A DNA stretch of 64,000 nucleotides, taken from NCBI GenBank assembly GCA_041488095.1, contig JBGPOP010000019.1, forward strand, positions 20,331-84,330, given 5' to 3'. The notes under the pieces were generated by a model. It did no database searches, was not told the origin of the DNA, and saw only the letters and a list, made by a program, of their open reading frames with translations. Position numbers and translations under genes: made by a program. This document shows positions 26,001 through 33,568 of this stretch, piece by piece. Source of the stretch: DASYPQ01 sp041488095 (GTDB lineage Bacteria > Planctomycetota > UBA1135 > GCA-002686595). Numbering within the stretch: position 1 is the stretch's first letter; every line of letters begins with the position of its first letter.

Positions 26001-26142
26001 CGGCTTCCTGGCCGGCTTCGCGCCGGGACGGTACACGTACGAGGCCATCTCGAACCGATGGGAGTGCAGCGGCTCATTCGAGATCGGGGCGACGACTACG
26101 CCATGGGGGATGATCCACGGGAACCTCGTTCGAAGGCGCTAA
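23062..26142 (+). CDS. ECF sigma factor fused to membrane anchor and carboxypeptidase-regulatory-like repeats
   Basis: 1026 residues; AAGGAG precedes the ATG. Region 1-172 is an ECF-type sigma factor: sigma2 (about 25-93, with DEAQAEDLVQATFLAAIEHAERFD) and sigma4 (about 115-172, with AEEIARELDRPAGTVRVQLHRGL as its helix-turn-helix). A membrane helix at about 231-250 is followed by an extracytoplasmic region with at least five carboxypeptidase-D-regulatory-like repeats (for example GVVRDPEGKPIEGAWVTI and GRVVDESGRPLEGWTVET). Similar fusions are known in Planctomycetota. It may be a tethered sigma factor that senses envelope state. Confidence 0.88.
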   Translation: MGERRLEELFERFRREADLEALAEVFDRTAERLLKVARHLVRDEAQAEDLVQATFLAAIEHAERFDASRELVPWLVGILTKKAQLLRSLAERAPDPGRLAERSTEDPAHDTELREFMATLERALERVPDAYRQVLRIHLAEGKGAEEIARELDRPAGTVRVQLHRGLKHLRRKLPAGFALGGLVVLSAPRGLAAMRRLVLGRAGALAKAGAAGAAGVSTAQILGGVLVGKKIAVAAGIVIVASGALWVATRDKAPAKSASAVRASGPAQLEVAEVASAGDPKLAGDPSTVQREPASPAASAVTDDPYGSLDMEWVWADGTPASGIGVGAEPMGEDHPSDHLVYDITDEHGHLTFEHLHESKVEIQSDRGCSSENLESSVVRGRRTSVRFTVPAGEDVSGKVVDLEERPVPGALVWITRYAREAGVIVAQSAADGSYLVRAAHSSCCLFATADRSGSSLVEDLRDRDPHTAGTIVLDLKLRGECGAIEGVVRDPEGKPIEGAWVTIRCERSATLRETIEWPQVWMPSASDGAFRFAGLHKGRAEVEVDAHGYAVWIGKALLEEGRTTRVDVGVERGFTVEGTVRTAEGLPIAGATVHHGPTTAETVYVWRPQLSTKTSDDGRYHLGFVPSGVVKLVAESRNPKAVLRAAAEVTGRSGDALTWDAVLREYGKIVGRVVDESGRPLEGWTVETGTRAHLEFYPRSTKSDAQGRFEILDCADVPFLVAAYPPGKAGQYHALAGALEDGVSPGKGEILLTVTSASKPSAYLSGRIVDDQGKLVEGAQVVAHNEGTNQGAGATTAKEDGGFRIGPLPSGRYTLHVDPKDLPPLILDGIEIAPDEQRDLGTITLKARGRFELVLRLEDGSIVDRPSIMLMQGRYAHFLETDDGFTFKSEELYPGTYTLFPIGQNIATEQRTIDIASGDATRVELRLRAGVPQSFEFLPPRGEKAPDEMRVVIRDSDGKVLLDRASSTNMSNDGTSTPGFLAGFAPGRYTYEAISNRWECSGSFEIGATTTPWGMIHGNLVRRR

Positions 26143-27287
26143 ATCGTCCGCTCGAGCGTCGACTCCGCCGCCGCCGGCTTCGTCGCCTCGCGGTAGGCGA
26201 GCAGCGTCTTGCGCGCGCACTCCTTCCACGTGAACTCCCGCGCGCGCTTCTTGCCTCGGACGGCGAAGTCTCGCGCGATCTCCGGCTCGGCGATCAGGCG
26301 CCGCGTCGCCTCGAAGATCTGGTCGCTGTCGGTCGGCTCGACGAGCAGCGCCGCGTCTCCGAGCACCTCCGGCATCGATGTCACGCAGCTCGACACGACC
26401 GGAATCCCGCATGCCATCGCCTCGAGCGGAGGCAGGCCGAACCCCTCGTTCAAGCTGGCGAACACGAACACCTCCGCCTGCGCGTAGAGCCGCGGCAGCT
26501 CCTCGTCCGCCACGAATCGCCGCCACTCGACGCGCCCGCGCGCCGGCGAGTCCGCGAGCGCCCTCTCGAACACCTCCGACCCGTACCCGGGCGGTCCCGC
26601 GATGACCCATCGATGCGGGAGCCCCTCCTTCACGATCTTCTCGAACGCCTCGAGCATCCGCAGGTGGTTCTTGCGCGCATCGACGCGCGACACGGTGAGC
26701 ACATACGGCTCGCTCGGCGGCGGAAATCCCTCCGGCGGCAGCCCTCGCGCGACATGATCGCAACCGAGATGCGCGATCGCGACATGATCGGGCTTCGCGC
26801 CGAGCGTCAGCACCACCTCCGCCCCGACGTACTCGCTCGGCACGATCACGATCTTCGCGCGAGCGACCATCTCCTTCGCCGCCGCCGTCATCCGCTCGGC
26901 CGCCTTGCGCGACAGGTATCCGGCGTCCAGCGTGTAGATGCAGTCGAAGATCGTCGCCACCTCGACCGCTTTCCGCACCCTCAACAAGTGCGGCTGCGTG
27001 TGGTGGTACAGGTCGCAGCCGCCCACGAGGTCGTCGACGCCCTTCCCCAACCGCTCGAGCAACGCCGGAATCCATCGCGATGGGAAGCGCAGCCGCACCA
27101 GCTCGGCCTTCGAGCCCGAGACGCCGAGCTCCTCCCGCGTGAACCTCGAGCTCGCGAGCGTGTACGCGAACAGGCCCAGGTTCGAGTCGAAGTTCACCTC
27201 GACGAACCCGCGCACCAGCTCGCGCGCGTAGCGGCCGATCCCCTCGCGGTTGATCAAGGCCGGGCGGTAGTCGAATCCGACGCGCAC
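26139..27287 (-). CDS. Glycosyltransferase family 4
   Basis: 382 residues from the GTG giving VRVGFDYRPALINREGIGRYARELVRGF, the same opening as the glycosyltransferases at 10350 and 11503. GT-B features: YVLTVSRVDARKNHLRMLEAF at the C-domain start and FASLNEGFGLPPLEAMACGIPVV as the EX7E donor site. Similar to mannosyl/rhamnosyl transferases of O-antigen and EPS pathways. Its stop overlaps the convergent sigma-fusion stop by 4 nt (26139-26142). It lies downstream of a flippase gene (22-nt gap). Confidence 0.92.
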   Translation of the reverse strand: MRVGFDYRPALINREGIGRYARELVRGFVEVNFDSNLGLFAYTLASSRFTREELGVSGSKAELVRLRFPSRWIPALLERLGKGVDDLVGGCDLYHHTQPHLLRVRKAVEVATIFDCIYTLDAGYLSRKAAERMTAAAKEMVARAKIVIVPSEYVGAEVVLTLGAKPDHVAIAHLGCDHVARGLPPEGFPPPSEPYVLTVSRVDARKNHLRMLEAFEKIVKEGLPHRWVIAGPPGYGSEVFERALADSPARGRVEWRRFVADEELPRLYAQAEVFVFASLNEGFGLPPLEAMACGIPVVSSCVTSMPEVLGDAALLVEPTDSDQIFEATRRLIAEPEIARDFAVRGKKRAREFTWKECARKTLLAYREATKPAAAESTLERTI

Positions 27288-27294
27288 GCTCTCG

Positions 27295-27300
27295 GTCCTA
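27295..27300 (-). promoter_or_regulatory. Possible -10 box (TAGGAC) of the glycosyltransferase
   Basis: TAGGAC on the minus strand lies 7 nt before the GTG at 27287, the same spacing as the TACCGT boxes at 11401 and 11490, but with a C instead of T at the last position. It would lie in the 22-nt gap after the flippase gene. Confidence 0.25.
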
Positions 27301-27309
27301 CACGCCCGG

Positions 27310-28665
27310 TCAGCCCGTGGCCAGGGGCAACAGCGACGAGAGCCACGCCCCGAGCGCGAACAACGCCGGCCCGGCGAGCCACAGGAGCCCACGCGCTCCC
27401 GAGAAGGGCCTCACGCCGATCCGCGCCAGCGCCACGGTCGCCCCCAAGGTCACCACGGCCTCGGTCGCGAGCGTCGCGGCGCCCGCACCGTCGATCCCCA
27501 TCGCCGGGACGAGCACCGTGTTCGCCGCGAGGTTCGCCGCGAGGCCCGTCGCGGCGATCGCGAGGATCGATTTCGTCCTTCCCGCGGCGACGAGCGCCGT
27601 CATCAGCCCCGACCCGGCGTAGATCACCGCCGTCGCGCCGAGCAGCCAACGCAGGCTCCCTCCCGCCGACTCGAAGCCCTTCCCGAACAGCGACAGGATC
27701 CGCTCCGTCCACGGCCACAAGAGCCCGGCGCCCAGGCTCGCGAGCGCAAAGAGCGGCTGCGAGAGCTTCCCCACCGCGTCCCCGAGCCTCCCCGCCGCGT
27801 GCTCGCGCGCGAGCCACGGCAGCGCCGCCTGCGACGCGAACAGCGCCACCATGATCGTCATCGACATCACCCGCACGCCGACGTTGTAGCGACCCAGCGG
27901 CTCCGCTCCGCAGATCGCGCGCACGAACACGTTGTCGGCCCAGAAATAGGCCTGCTGGAACAGGCTCGCGAGCCCGAGCGGCAGCGCGGCCAGCAGGATG
28001 TCGCGGATCGGCGCGCCCGCCGCGCTCCCCCGCGGCAGGTGCCTCCGCGCGGCGAGGTGCAGCATCCCGTTCGCGATCGCGCTCCCGAGCGCCACCCCGC
28101 ACAGGAAGTGCGCGCTCTCGCGATCGTCGTGCACGGCCAGCGCGAGCACGAAGAACAGCGACATCGCGCTCGCCATCGCGCGCATCGCGACCGGCACCCC
28201 CCACGCGATCCGGTTGCGGAACACCGTGCTCGACAGCTCGAAGACGTGCGTGACCGGGTAGAGGCTCGCGAGCAGGATCCAGGCCGCGCCGCTCTCCCTC
28301 CACAGGAACGCTCCACCGCCGACGAGCAGCACGCCGAGCGATCCGGTCGCGAGACGGATCCGGCGCGTCGCCGCGAGGACCTTGGGGATCGCCGCCTCGT
28401 CGTCGGCCGTCCTCTGCACGGCGATCTGGCCCGTGCCGAAGTCGGCCAGGCTGTCGAGCAGCGCGAACACCGCCAGGTAGAACGTGAAGCGCCCGAACTC
28501 GTCCGCGGAAAGCTGCCGCGCCGCCGTCCACAGGATCGCCACGGTGCACCCCGATCCGAAGACCCGGCCGAGCACGAGCAGCGCCGTGCCGCGCCAGACC
28601 CGTCTCGGCACGCCGAGACCCGCGAGCCCGGCGCGAGAGGAGTCGTTCGCGCTGACGGGGATCAT
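27310..28665 (-). CDS. Polysaccharide flippase (MVF/Wzx-like membrane protein)
   Basis: 451 residues with about 12 hydrophobic helices. The start ATG overlaps the SGNH gene's stop (ATGA, 28662-28665). The N-terminal RGTALLVLGRVFGSGCTVAILWTAARQLSADEFGRFTFYLAVFALL is the usual opening of polysaccharide biosynthesis flippases, with the A..L...EFG.F..... pattern. It would move lipid-linked glycan repeat units across the inner membrane. Neighbours (glycosyltransferase, SGNH protein, DegT aminotransferase) fit an EPS or O-antigen locus. Confidence 0.9.
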   Translation of the reverse strand: MIPVSANDSSRAGLAGLGVPRRVWRGTALLVLGRVFGSGCTVAILWTAARQLSADEFGRFTFYLAVFALLDSLADFGTGQIAVQRTADDEAAIPKVLAATRRIRLATGSLGVLLVGGGAFLWRESGAAWILLASLYPVTHVFELSSTVFRNRIAWGVPVAMRAMASAMSLFFVLALAVHDDRESAHFLCGVALGSAIANGMLHLAARRHLPRGSAAGAPIRDILLAALPLGLASLFQQAYFWADNVFVRAICGAEPLGRYNVGVRVMSMTIMVALFASQAALPWLAREHAAGRLGDAVGKLSQPLFALASLGAGLLWPWTERILSLFGKGFESAGGSLRWLLGATAVIYAGSGLMTALVAAGRTKSILAIAATGLAANLAANTVLVPAMGIDGAGAATLATEAVVTLGATVALARIGVRPFSGARGLLWLAGPALFALGAWLSSLLPLATG

Positions 28666-30323
28666 TCGAGGCGCGCGTCCTCGATGTGGATCCACGCGAC
28701 CGCGGGGTCCGAGTCCGTGTTCTCGGCGACGAGCTCGAGCTCCTTCGCCCCGGAGAGATCGACGTCGAGATCGAGGCCGCGTGGGGCGAACGGCAACCTC
28801 TCGTGCACCACGATCCTTCCATCGACCCGCACGCTCAGGATCAGCGCTCGCGGCCGATAGGTCAGCTTGGGCCGGGCGACGGACATGGCCTTGCCCCGCA
28901 AGCGCCGGCTCCCCCCGTCCACCGTCACCCGGACCTCCGTCGGCCCGTACTCGCCGGCGCGCAGGAGCAGATAGGGCTGCTTCGGCACGGCGTCGAAGGG
29001 AGGGTAGGGCATGCTCGAGGAACGCACGAATCCCGTCTTGCCCCGAAGGCGAACCTTCGAGTCCCGTCCGAAGAGCGTGGAAGCAACCTGCCGGTCGGAG
29101 CCCTCGAGCAGCTTGCTCCTGAGCACGGCGCCCATGCTCGACGTGTCGATCGGATCGAACTTGCCCTCGATCCCCGCACGGAGCGCTTCGAACGCGACGA
29201 GGTTGCCGAGATCGTTGTAGTGGCCGTAGAGCTTGGCCGATCCCCCGAAGAAACGTGCGGTTTTCTCGGGCATCCCGTCGGCCGCGGCCAGGAGGAAAGG
29301 CCGCGTGCGGATCACCGGGACGCCGAGCGCGCTCGCCGTCTCGTCGACGAGGTCCTCCGCCCAGCGGCACGTGGCGGACTGCGCCACGTTGCCCTCGCCT
29401 TGGAAGGCCAGGAAGAAGTGCCGCACACCCCGCGACTCGAGCTCACGGTGGATCTCCTCCAGGATCTTCCTGCCGAGCGCGACCTTTTCCGCCTGACGGT
29501 CGAACCTGCGCCGCAGGTCCTTCTGCCAACTCCGGGGCAGCGCGTGCGGGCGGAAGGTCAGGAAGCGGCCAAGGTAGCTCCGGATCCGGATCGGGTTCCT
29601 GGCCAGATACTCCTCGGGATCGACGATCACCGGGCCGCTGGAGACGAGCCGGTCGCCGGCGATCGAGAGGCGCGGCTTCGGCCAGCAGCGGAAGGCGAGG
29701 ACGTCGCGGTCGAAGTCGTTGTCGACCAAGAAGCTCACCACGACGATCGGGTCGAGGTCCTTCCAGGGATCGATCGTCCGGCGGATGAGGAGGTACATCT
29801 GGTCCACTCCGTAGCCTCCGGTTCCGTAGTTGATCAGGCAGTAGCGCTTCGCGAGATCGCTCCTCTCGAGGATCGCCTGGAAGCAGTCCTCGGGCGACGT
29901 GTTGCAGGCCGCGAACGAATCGCCGTAGAGAAGGATCGGCCGCCGGCCCGCCAGATCGGGCGCGAGAAGGTGCACGTCGTTCTCCTGCTGTTCGGAGTAC
30001 CTGGCCCAACCGCACTCCGGGTCGGGGACATTCGCGGGGCCTTGCTGGCTCGGGTCCAGGAGGAGGTACTGGAGCTTCCAGTAGTCGTCGTCCGAGTTGC
30101 TGTCGGCGAAGTACTCGGGCCGGCGCAGGTCCGCCCCGAGCGTGCGCGCGAGCCGCGAATCGCTGAAGAGGAAGAAGCGCAGGCCGATCTCCAGAGCCGG
30201 GACGACCAGGGCGCAACCGAGCAGCAGGGCCAGGAGCGCGTTCCTGAGCCTGCGCTTTCGACGACCTCGAGTGGACTCGGGCTGCAGGGGAGCCCTTTCA
30301 GCCGCGTCGGGCCGCGCGGTCAT
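28662..30323 (-). CDS. Membrane-anchored SGNH-hydrolase-like protein
   Basis: 553 residues from the ATG giving MTARPDAAER; a TACACT box 6 nt upstream supports this over the ATG 45 nt further up. A basic stretch and one membrane helix (about 28-50) precede an SGNH/GDSL-type domain with block I YGDSFAACNTSPEDCFQ (Ser136) and a late GHYNDLGN that may supply the catalytic Asp/His region. The C-terminal ~100 residues resemble an NPCBM-like beta domain (ELELVAENTDSDPAVAWIHIEDARL). In EPS loci such proteins O-acetylate or deacetylate glycans. Confidence 0.8.
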   Translation of the reverse strand: MTARPDAAERAPLQPESTRGRRKRRLRNALLALLLGCALVVPALEIGLRFFLFSDSRLARTLGADLRRPEYFADSNSDDDYWKLQYLLLDPSQQGPANVPDPECGWARYSEQQENDVHLLAPDLAGRRPILLYGDSFAACNTSPEDCFQAILERSDLAKRYCLINYGTGGYGVDQMYLLIRRTIDPWKDLDPIVVVSFLVDNDFDRDVLAFRCWPKPRLSIAGDRLVSSGPVIVDPEEYLARNPIRIRSYLGRFLTFRPHALPRSWQKDLRRRFDRQAEKVALGRKILEEIHRELESRGVRHFFLAFQGEGNVAQSATCRWAEDLVDETASALGVPVIRTRPFLLAAADGMPEKTARFFGGSAKLYGHYNDLGNLVAFEALRAGIEGKFDPIDTSSMGAVLRSKLLEGSDRQVASTLFGRDSKVRLRGKTGFVRSSSMPYPPFDAVPKQPYLLLRAGEYGPTEVRVTVDGGSRRLRGKAMSVARPKLTYRPRALILSVRVDGRIVVHERLPFAPRGLDLDVDLSGAKELELVAENTDSDPAVAWIHIEDARLE

Positions 30324-30329
30324 CCGCGA

Positions 30330-30335
30330 AGTGTA
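30330..30335 (-). promoter_or_regulatory. Putative -10 box (TACACT) of the SGNH-flippase transcript
   Basis: TACACT on the minus strand ends 6 nt before the ATG at 30323, predicting initiation on the start codon. It also decides between two candidate starts for the gene. Confidence 0.45.
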
Positions 30336-30405
30336 GCAGGAAATGCGCCCCGCCAGCGGATGCCCCATCCGGAATCGAGTGGTCGAACCGGACGCGCGGG
30401 GCCGC

Positions 30406-30411
30406 TAGGAT
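30406..30411 (+). promoter_or_regulatory. Putative -10 box (TAGGAT) of the DegT aminotransferase gene
   Basis: TAGGAT in CCGCTAGGATGAGCG is followed 13 nt later by AAGGAGG and the ATG at 30434, so this gene appears to have a short conventional leader. The word CGCTAGGATGA recurs upstream of hutU at 42843. Confidence 0.4.
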
Positions 30412-30433
30412 GAGCGCGACCGAAGGAGGACGC

Positions 30434-31717
30434 ATGTACGCACGCAAGCGGCTGGACATCGGTTGGCTCGATCTCTCCTGCGGACTCGGCGCCTGCGCGG
30501 GCGCGCACGACGAGCCGAAGGAGAACGAGCTGCGGAAGAGGATCGAGGACTGGTTCTCGCCCGAGGGCAATGCGCTCGCCTGCCTGTCGGTGCGCAGCGG
30601 GCTCGATCTGTACCTCGCGGAGATCGCGCTCCCACCCGGGAGCGAGGTCCTGATGTCCGCGCTGACCATCCCCGACATGTGGCGGATCGTCGAGCACCAC
30701 GGCCTCGTCCCGGTCCCGGTCGACGTCGACGCTCGCTCGCTCGCGCCGCGTCCGGATCAATGGCGCGCGGCGGCGAGTACGCGGACACGCGCGGCGATCG
30801 TGGCGCACCTCTTCGGCGCCCGCGTCCCGATGGAGCCGATCGCGCGGATCGCCCGGGAGCGCGGCTGGCTCCTGCTCGAGGACTGTGCGCAATCCTTCAC
30901 CGGCGACGGGGACCGGGGCAGCCCGCTCGCCGACGTGTCCATGTTCAGCTTCGGGCCGATCAAGACCGCGACGGCGCTGGCGGGAGGCGTGCTGGTCGTG
31001 CGCGGGCATCGGGTTCTCGAGCGCATGCGGGCGCGACAGGCGCTCTGGCCGCTCCAGAGCCGATGGAAGTACTTCACGCGGATCCTCAAGTACTCCGGCC
31101 TCGTCGCGCTCACCAAGGAGCCCTGCTACACCGCCTTCGTGAAGGCCTGCGAGCTCGCGGGCAAGGACCACGACCAGGTGATCCAGGGCTCCGTGCGCGG
31201 CTTCGCGGGCGGCGACTTCTTCGAGAAGATCCGGCACCGCCCGAACACCGCGCTCCTCGCGCTGCTGGCGCGGCGCCTGGAGCACTCCGACTCCTGGCGC
31301 GTCGAGGGACGGGTCGCGCGCGCACGCAGGCTCCTCGAGCTTTTGCCGGATGGGATGGTCATTCCCGGCGCGCAAGCCCCCTTCCACAGCCACTGGGTGT
31401 TCACGATCCTCGCCGATGACCCCGAGCGCGTCGTCGCGGAGCTGCGCGCGGCGGGCTTCGACGCGACGCGCGCTGCGAGCCTGCGCTCCGTGCCAGCGCC
31501 CGCCGGCCGCGCCGACCTCGAGCCGCGCGAGGCGCAGAGGATCCTCGCGCGCACGGTCTACCTGCCCGTCTACCCCGAGATGCCCGAGCGCAGGATCGAC
31601 GAGATGGCCGCCGCCCTCGCGCGCGCGCTGCGCTGCGCGCCCGAGGCGCCCCGGGACGAGGTCGTCCTCACGCCCGCGCCGGCGAGCCCTGGAATCTTCC
31701 AGCGACTTCGGCGGTGA
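30434..31717 (+). CDS. DegT/DnrJ/EryC1/StrS-family aminotransferase
   Basis: 427 residues; the ATG is chosen because AAGGAGG lies just upstream. PLP-dependent sugar aminotransferase fold. LEDCAQSF contains the pyridine-nitrogen Asp150, and FSFGPIKTATALAGG contains the Schiff-base Lys177, in the characteristic S-F-x-P-x-K-x2-x2-GG form. Family members transfer an amino group to keto-sugar nucleotides in LPS, EPS or antibiotic sugar synthesis. It is divergent from the SGNH-flippase-glycosyltransferase operon and probably serves the same polymer. Confidence 0.9.
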   Translation: MYARKRLDIGWLDLSCGLGACAGAHDEPKENELRKRIEDWFSPEGNALACLSVRSGLDLYLAEIALPPGSEVLMSALTIPDMWRIVEHHGLVPVPVDVDARSLAPRPDQWRAAASTRTRAAIVAHLFGARVPMEPIARIARERGWLLLEDCAQSFTGDGDRGSPLADVSMFSFGPIKTATALAGGVLVVRGHRVLERMRARQALWPLQSRWKYFTRILKYSGLVALTKEPCYTAFVKACELAGKDHDQVIQGSVRGFAGGDFFEKIRHRPNTALLALLARRLEHSDSWRVEGRVARARRLLELLPDGMVIPGAQAPFHSHWVFTILADDPERVVAELRAAGFDATRAASLRSVPAPAGRADLEPREAQRILARTVYLPVYPEMPERRIDEMAAALARALRCAPEAPRDEVVLTPAPASPGIFQRLRR

Positions 31718-31773
31718 ACTCCGACGTGCCGAGCCGGCCGCCGGGGAACAAAGGGCGAATGGGGTAGCGAGAC

Positions 31774-33543
31774 GTGAGCGCGGCCGCATCCCTCCTGCTG
31801 ATGTGGATCGCAGCTCCCGGCTCCCCGGGCGAGCCGGTCCTGCGCGTCGACCTGCTCGACAACGGCGCGTTCTCGGAGGCCCAGGCGGCCGCGGTCGACT
31901 CGCGCGGCGTGCAGCCGATCCCGTGGTGGAGCTCGTCGAAGGGGATGGAGCAGGTCGTCGCGCTGCCCGGGGGCGGTTTCGCGCTGAGGACGAAGGGCGA
32001 CGAGCAGGCCGAGCAACCGGTTGCGGCCTTCGCGCCGCTCGCGCGCACGTGGGAGGTCCGCGGGAAGGCGAAGGGTCGCGGCGTCCTCTCCGTGACCGAC
32101 GGAGCCGGCCTGCGGGTCTCGACGAAGACGCCGGGCGGCGAGGCGTTCTCTGAGTTCCGTCTGCGCGCGAGCGAGGCCATGGTCCCGAGGTTCCTCCTCC
32201 GACTCGAGTCCGACGGCGAGAACGGGGAGGCGCTGTGGAAGGACCTCTCCTTCGAGGTCGACCTGCCCTGCCCTTCCGAGAAGGACCTGCGGGCCGAGAT
32301 CCTCGCCCTCCTGCGCGAGATCGTCGCCCCCTGGCTCGAGCGCGGTCTCGATCGGGAGGGCCAGCTCAACACGGGCCTCCTGTGCCACACCTTCGACGCG
32401 ATCACCGGCGAGCGCCTCTCGACCCTCCCGGGGGGCATGAACCCGTTCTGGGAGCAGCTCGACCTCGCGCTGCAGGCGGAGGAGGTACCGGAGTGGCGCG
32501 CGGCGCTCGAGCGCTTCCTCGGCGACTGGCAGGGCCTGTGCCTCGATCCCGGCACCGGCCTGCCCCGCTTGTGGGATACCGCCAAGGACGAGCCGATCGC
32601 CGACCGCCCGTCCGGCGATCTGGCGCTGCAGCTCGGGTTCCTGGTCGACGTTTCCGAGGGAGGACCAGAACGCTTCCGCGTTCGCGCGCGCGCCGCGGCC
32701 GAGAAGATCGGGGAGACCGTGCTGACGAAGGGCATCCTCCCCGACGGCACGATCGGCGCCAGCTACTTCCCGAGCGACGGACGCGTCAACACGAGCATCC
32801 CGGAGATACGCCGTTTCGACGTGCTCGCCCAGCTCGCGCGCCTTCCGAAGATCCGGAGCGATCCGCGCTTCCTGCGTGCGTCCGAGGAGCTGCGCTCGGC
32901 CTTCGAGTTCGTCAACGCCTGGTCGGGCAAGTGGGAGCAGATCGACCCGGGCTTCGACGACGAGTTCGGAAACTACGGGGCCTGCGCTGCGGGAATTGCC
33001 CTCGCCGACCGCGAGGGGAGGGAAGGCCGGGCCTTCGGACGTCTCGCGCAGGAGGGCTTGCGCTTCTTCGCGCCGCGTTGGCGCGACGCGCTGCGACTGG
33101 GCGGCAACGTGGCCGCGGACCAGGTGCGCTGCTGGAAGCTGCTCGGCGATCTCGCGCGCGTCGATCCGTCGACGAAGGAGGAGATCGCCGGGCTCCTGAG
33201 GCTCGCCGTGCGCTCCCACTTCAAGGGCGAGCAATACGGCGACGGCGCCTGGGGCGACGTGACGATCGTCCACTTCGATCCCAAGACCACGCTGCAGGTC
33301 GGCGACTACCCCGGCGCGCCGCAGAACCTGCTCAACGGCCTGGCCACGATCTATTCCGCGGATCTCGGCTCGCGCAGGGACGAGGTGCGCGCGATGTACA
33401 CGGCCGTGCTGAGGAGCTCGGTCCAGGCGTACAAGCGCCGGTACGGATTCCTGCTCGAACGCAGCGAGCACGCGGATCACAACCCGGCAGTCGGGACGAT
33501 CCGGATGCTGCTCGGTCTGGTCAAGATGCTGCGGAAGCTTTGA
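31774..33543 (+). CDS. Hypothetical secreted protein, possible alpha/alpha-barrel
   Basis: 589 residues from a GTG; the start is uncertain because no Shine-Dalgarno or clear -10 is present. A short hydrophobic N-terminus (AAASLLLMWIAAPGSPG) may be a signal peptide. Residues about 25-170 look beta-rich, and the rest is helical with repeated ... GDLALQLGFLV ..., FGNYGACAAGIALA ... and AVGTIRMLLGLVKML segments reminiscent of (alpha/alpha) toroid glycosidases or lyases. No catalytic motif was recognised. Unknown function next to the EPS locus. Confidence 0.7.
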   Translation: MSAAASLLLMWIAAPGSPGEPVLRVDLLDNGAFSEAQAAAVDSRGVQPIPWWSSSKGMEQVVALPGGGFALRTKGDEQAEQPVAAFAPLARTWEVRGKAKGRGVLSVTDGAGLRVSTKTPGGEAFSEFRLRASEAMVPRFLLRLESDGENGEALWKDLSFEVDLPCPSEKDLRAEILALLREIVAPWLERGLDREGQLNTGLLCHTFDAITGERLSTLPGGMNPFWEQLDLALQAEEVPEWRAALERFLGDWQGLCLDPGTGLPRLWDTAKDEPIADRPSGDLALQLGFLVDVSEGGPERFRVRARAAAEKIGETVLTKGILPDGTIGASYFPSDGRVNTSIPEIRRFDVLAQLARLPKIRSDPRFLRASEELRSAFEFVNAWSGKWEQIDPGFDDEFGNYGACAAGIALADREGREGRAFGRLAQEGLRFFAPRWRDALRLGGNVAADQVRCWKLLGDLARVDPSTKEEIAGLLRLAVRSHFKGEQYGDGAWGDVTIVHFDPKTTLQVGDYPGAPQNLLNGLATIYSADLGSRRDEVRAMYTAVLRSSVQAYKRRYGFLLERSEHADHNPAVGTIRMLLGLVKMLRKL

Positions 33544-33568
33544 GACCGGGATTCCCAAGCGGCCCGCT

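Noticed and set aside
25116..27854. 912-residue forward frame
   Set aside because: Out of frame with the sigma fusion and antisense to the glycosyltransferase and flippase.
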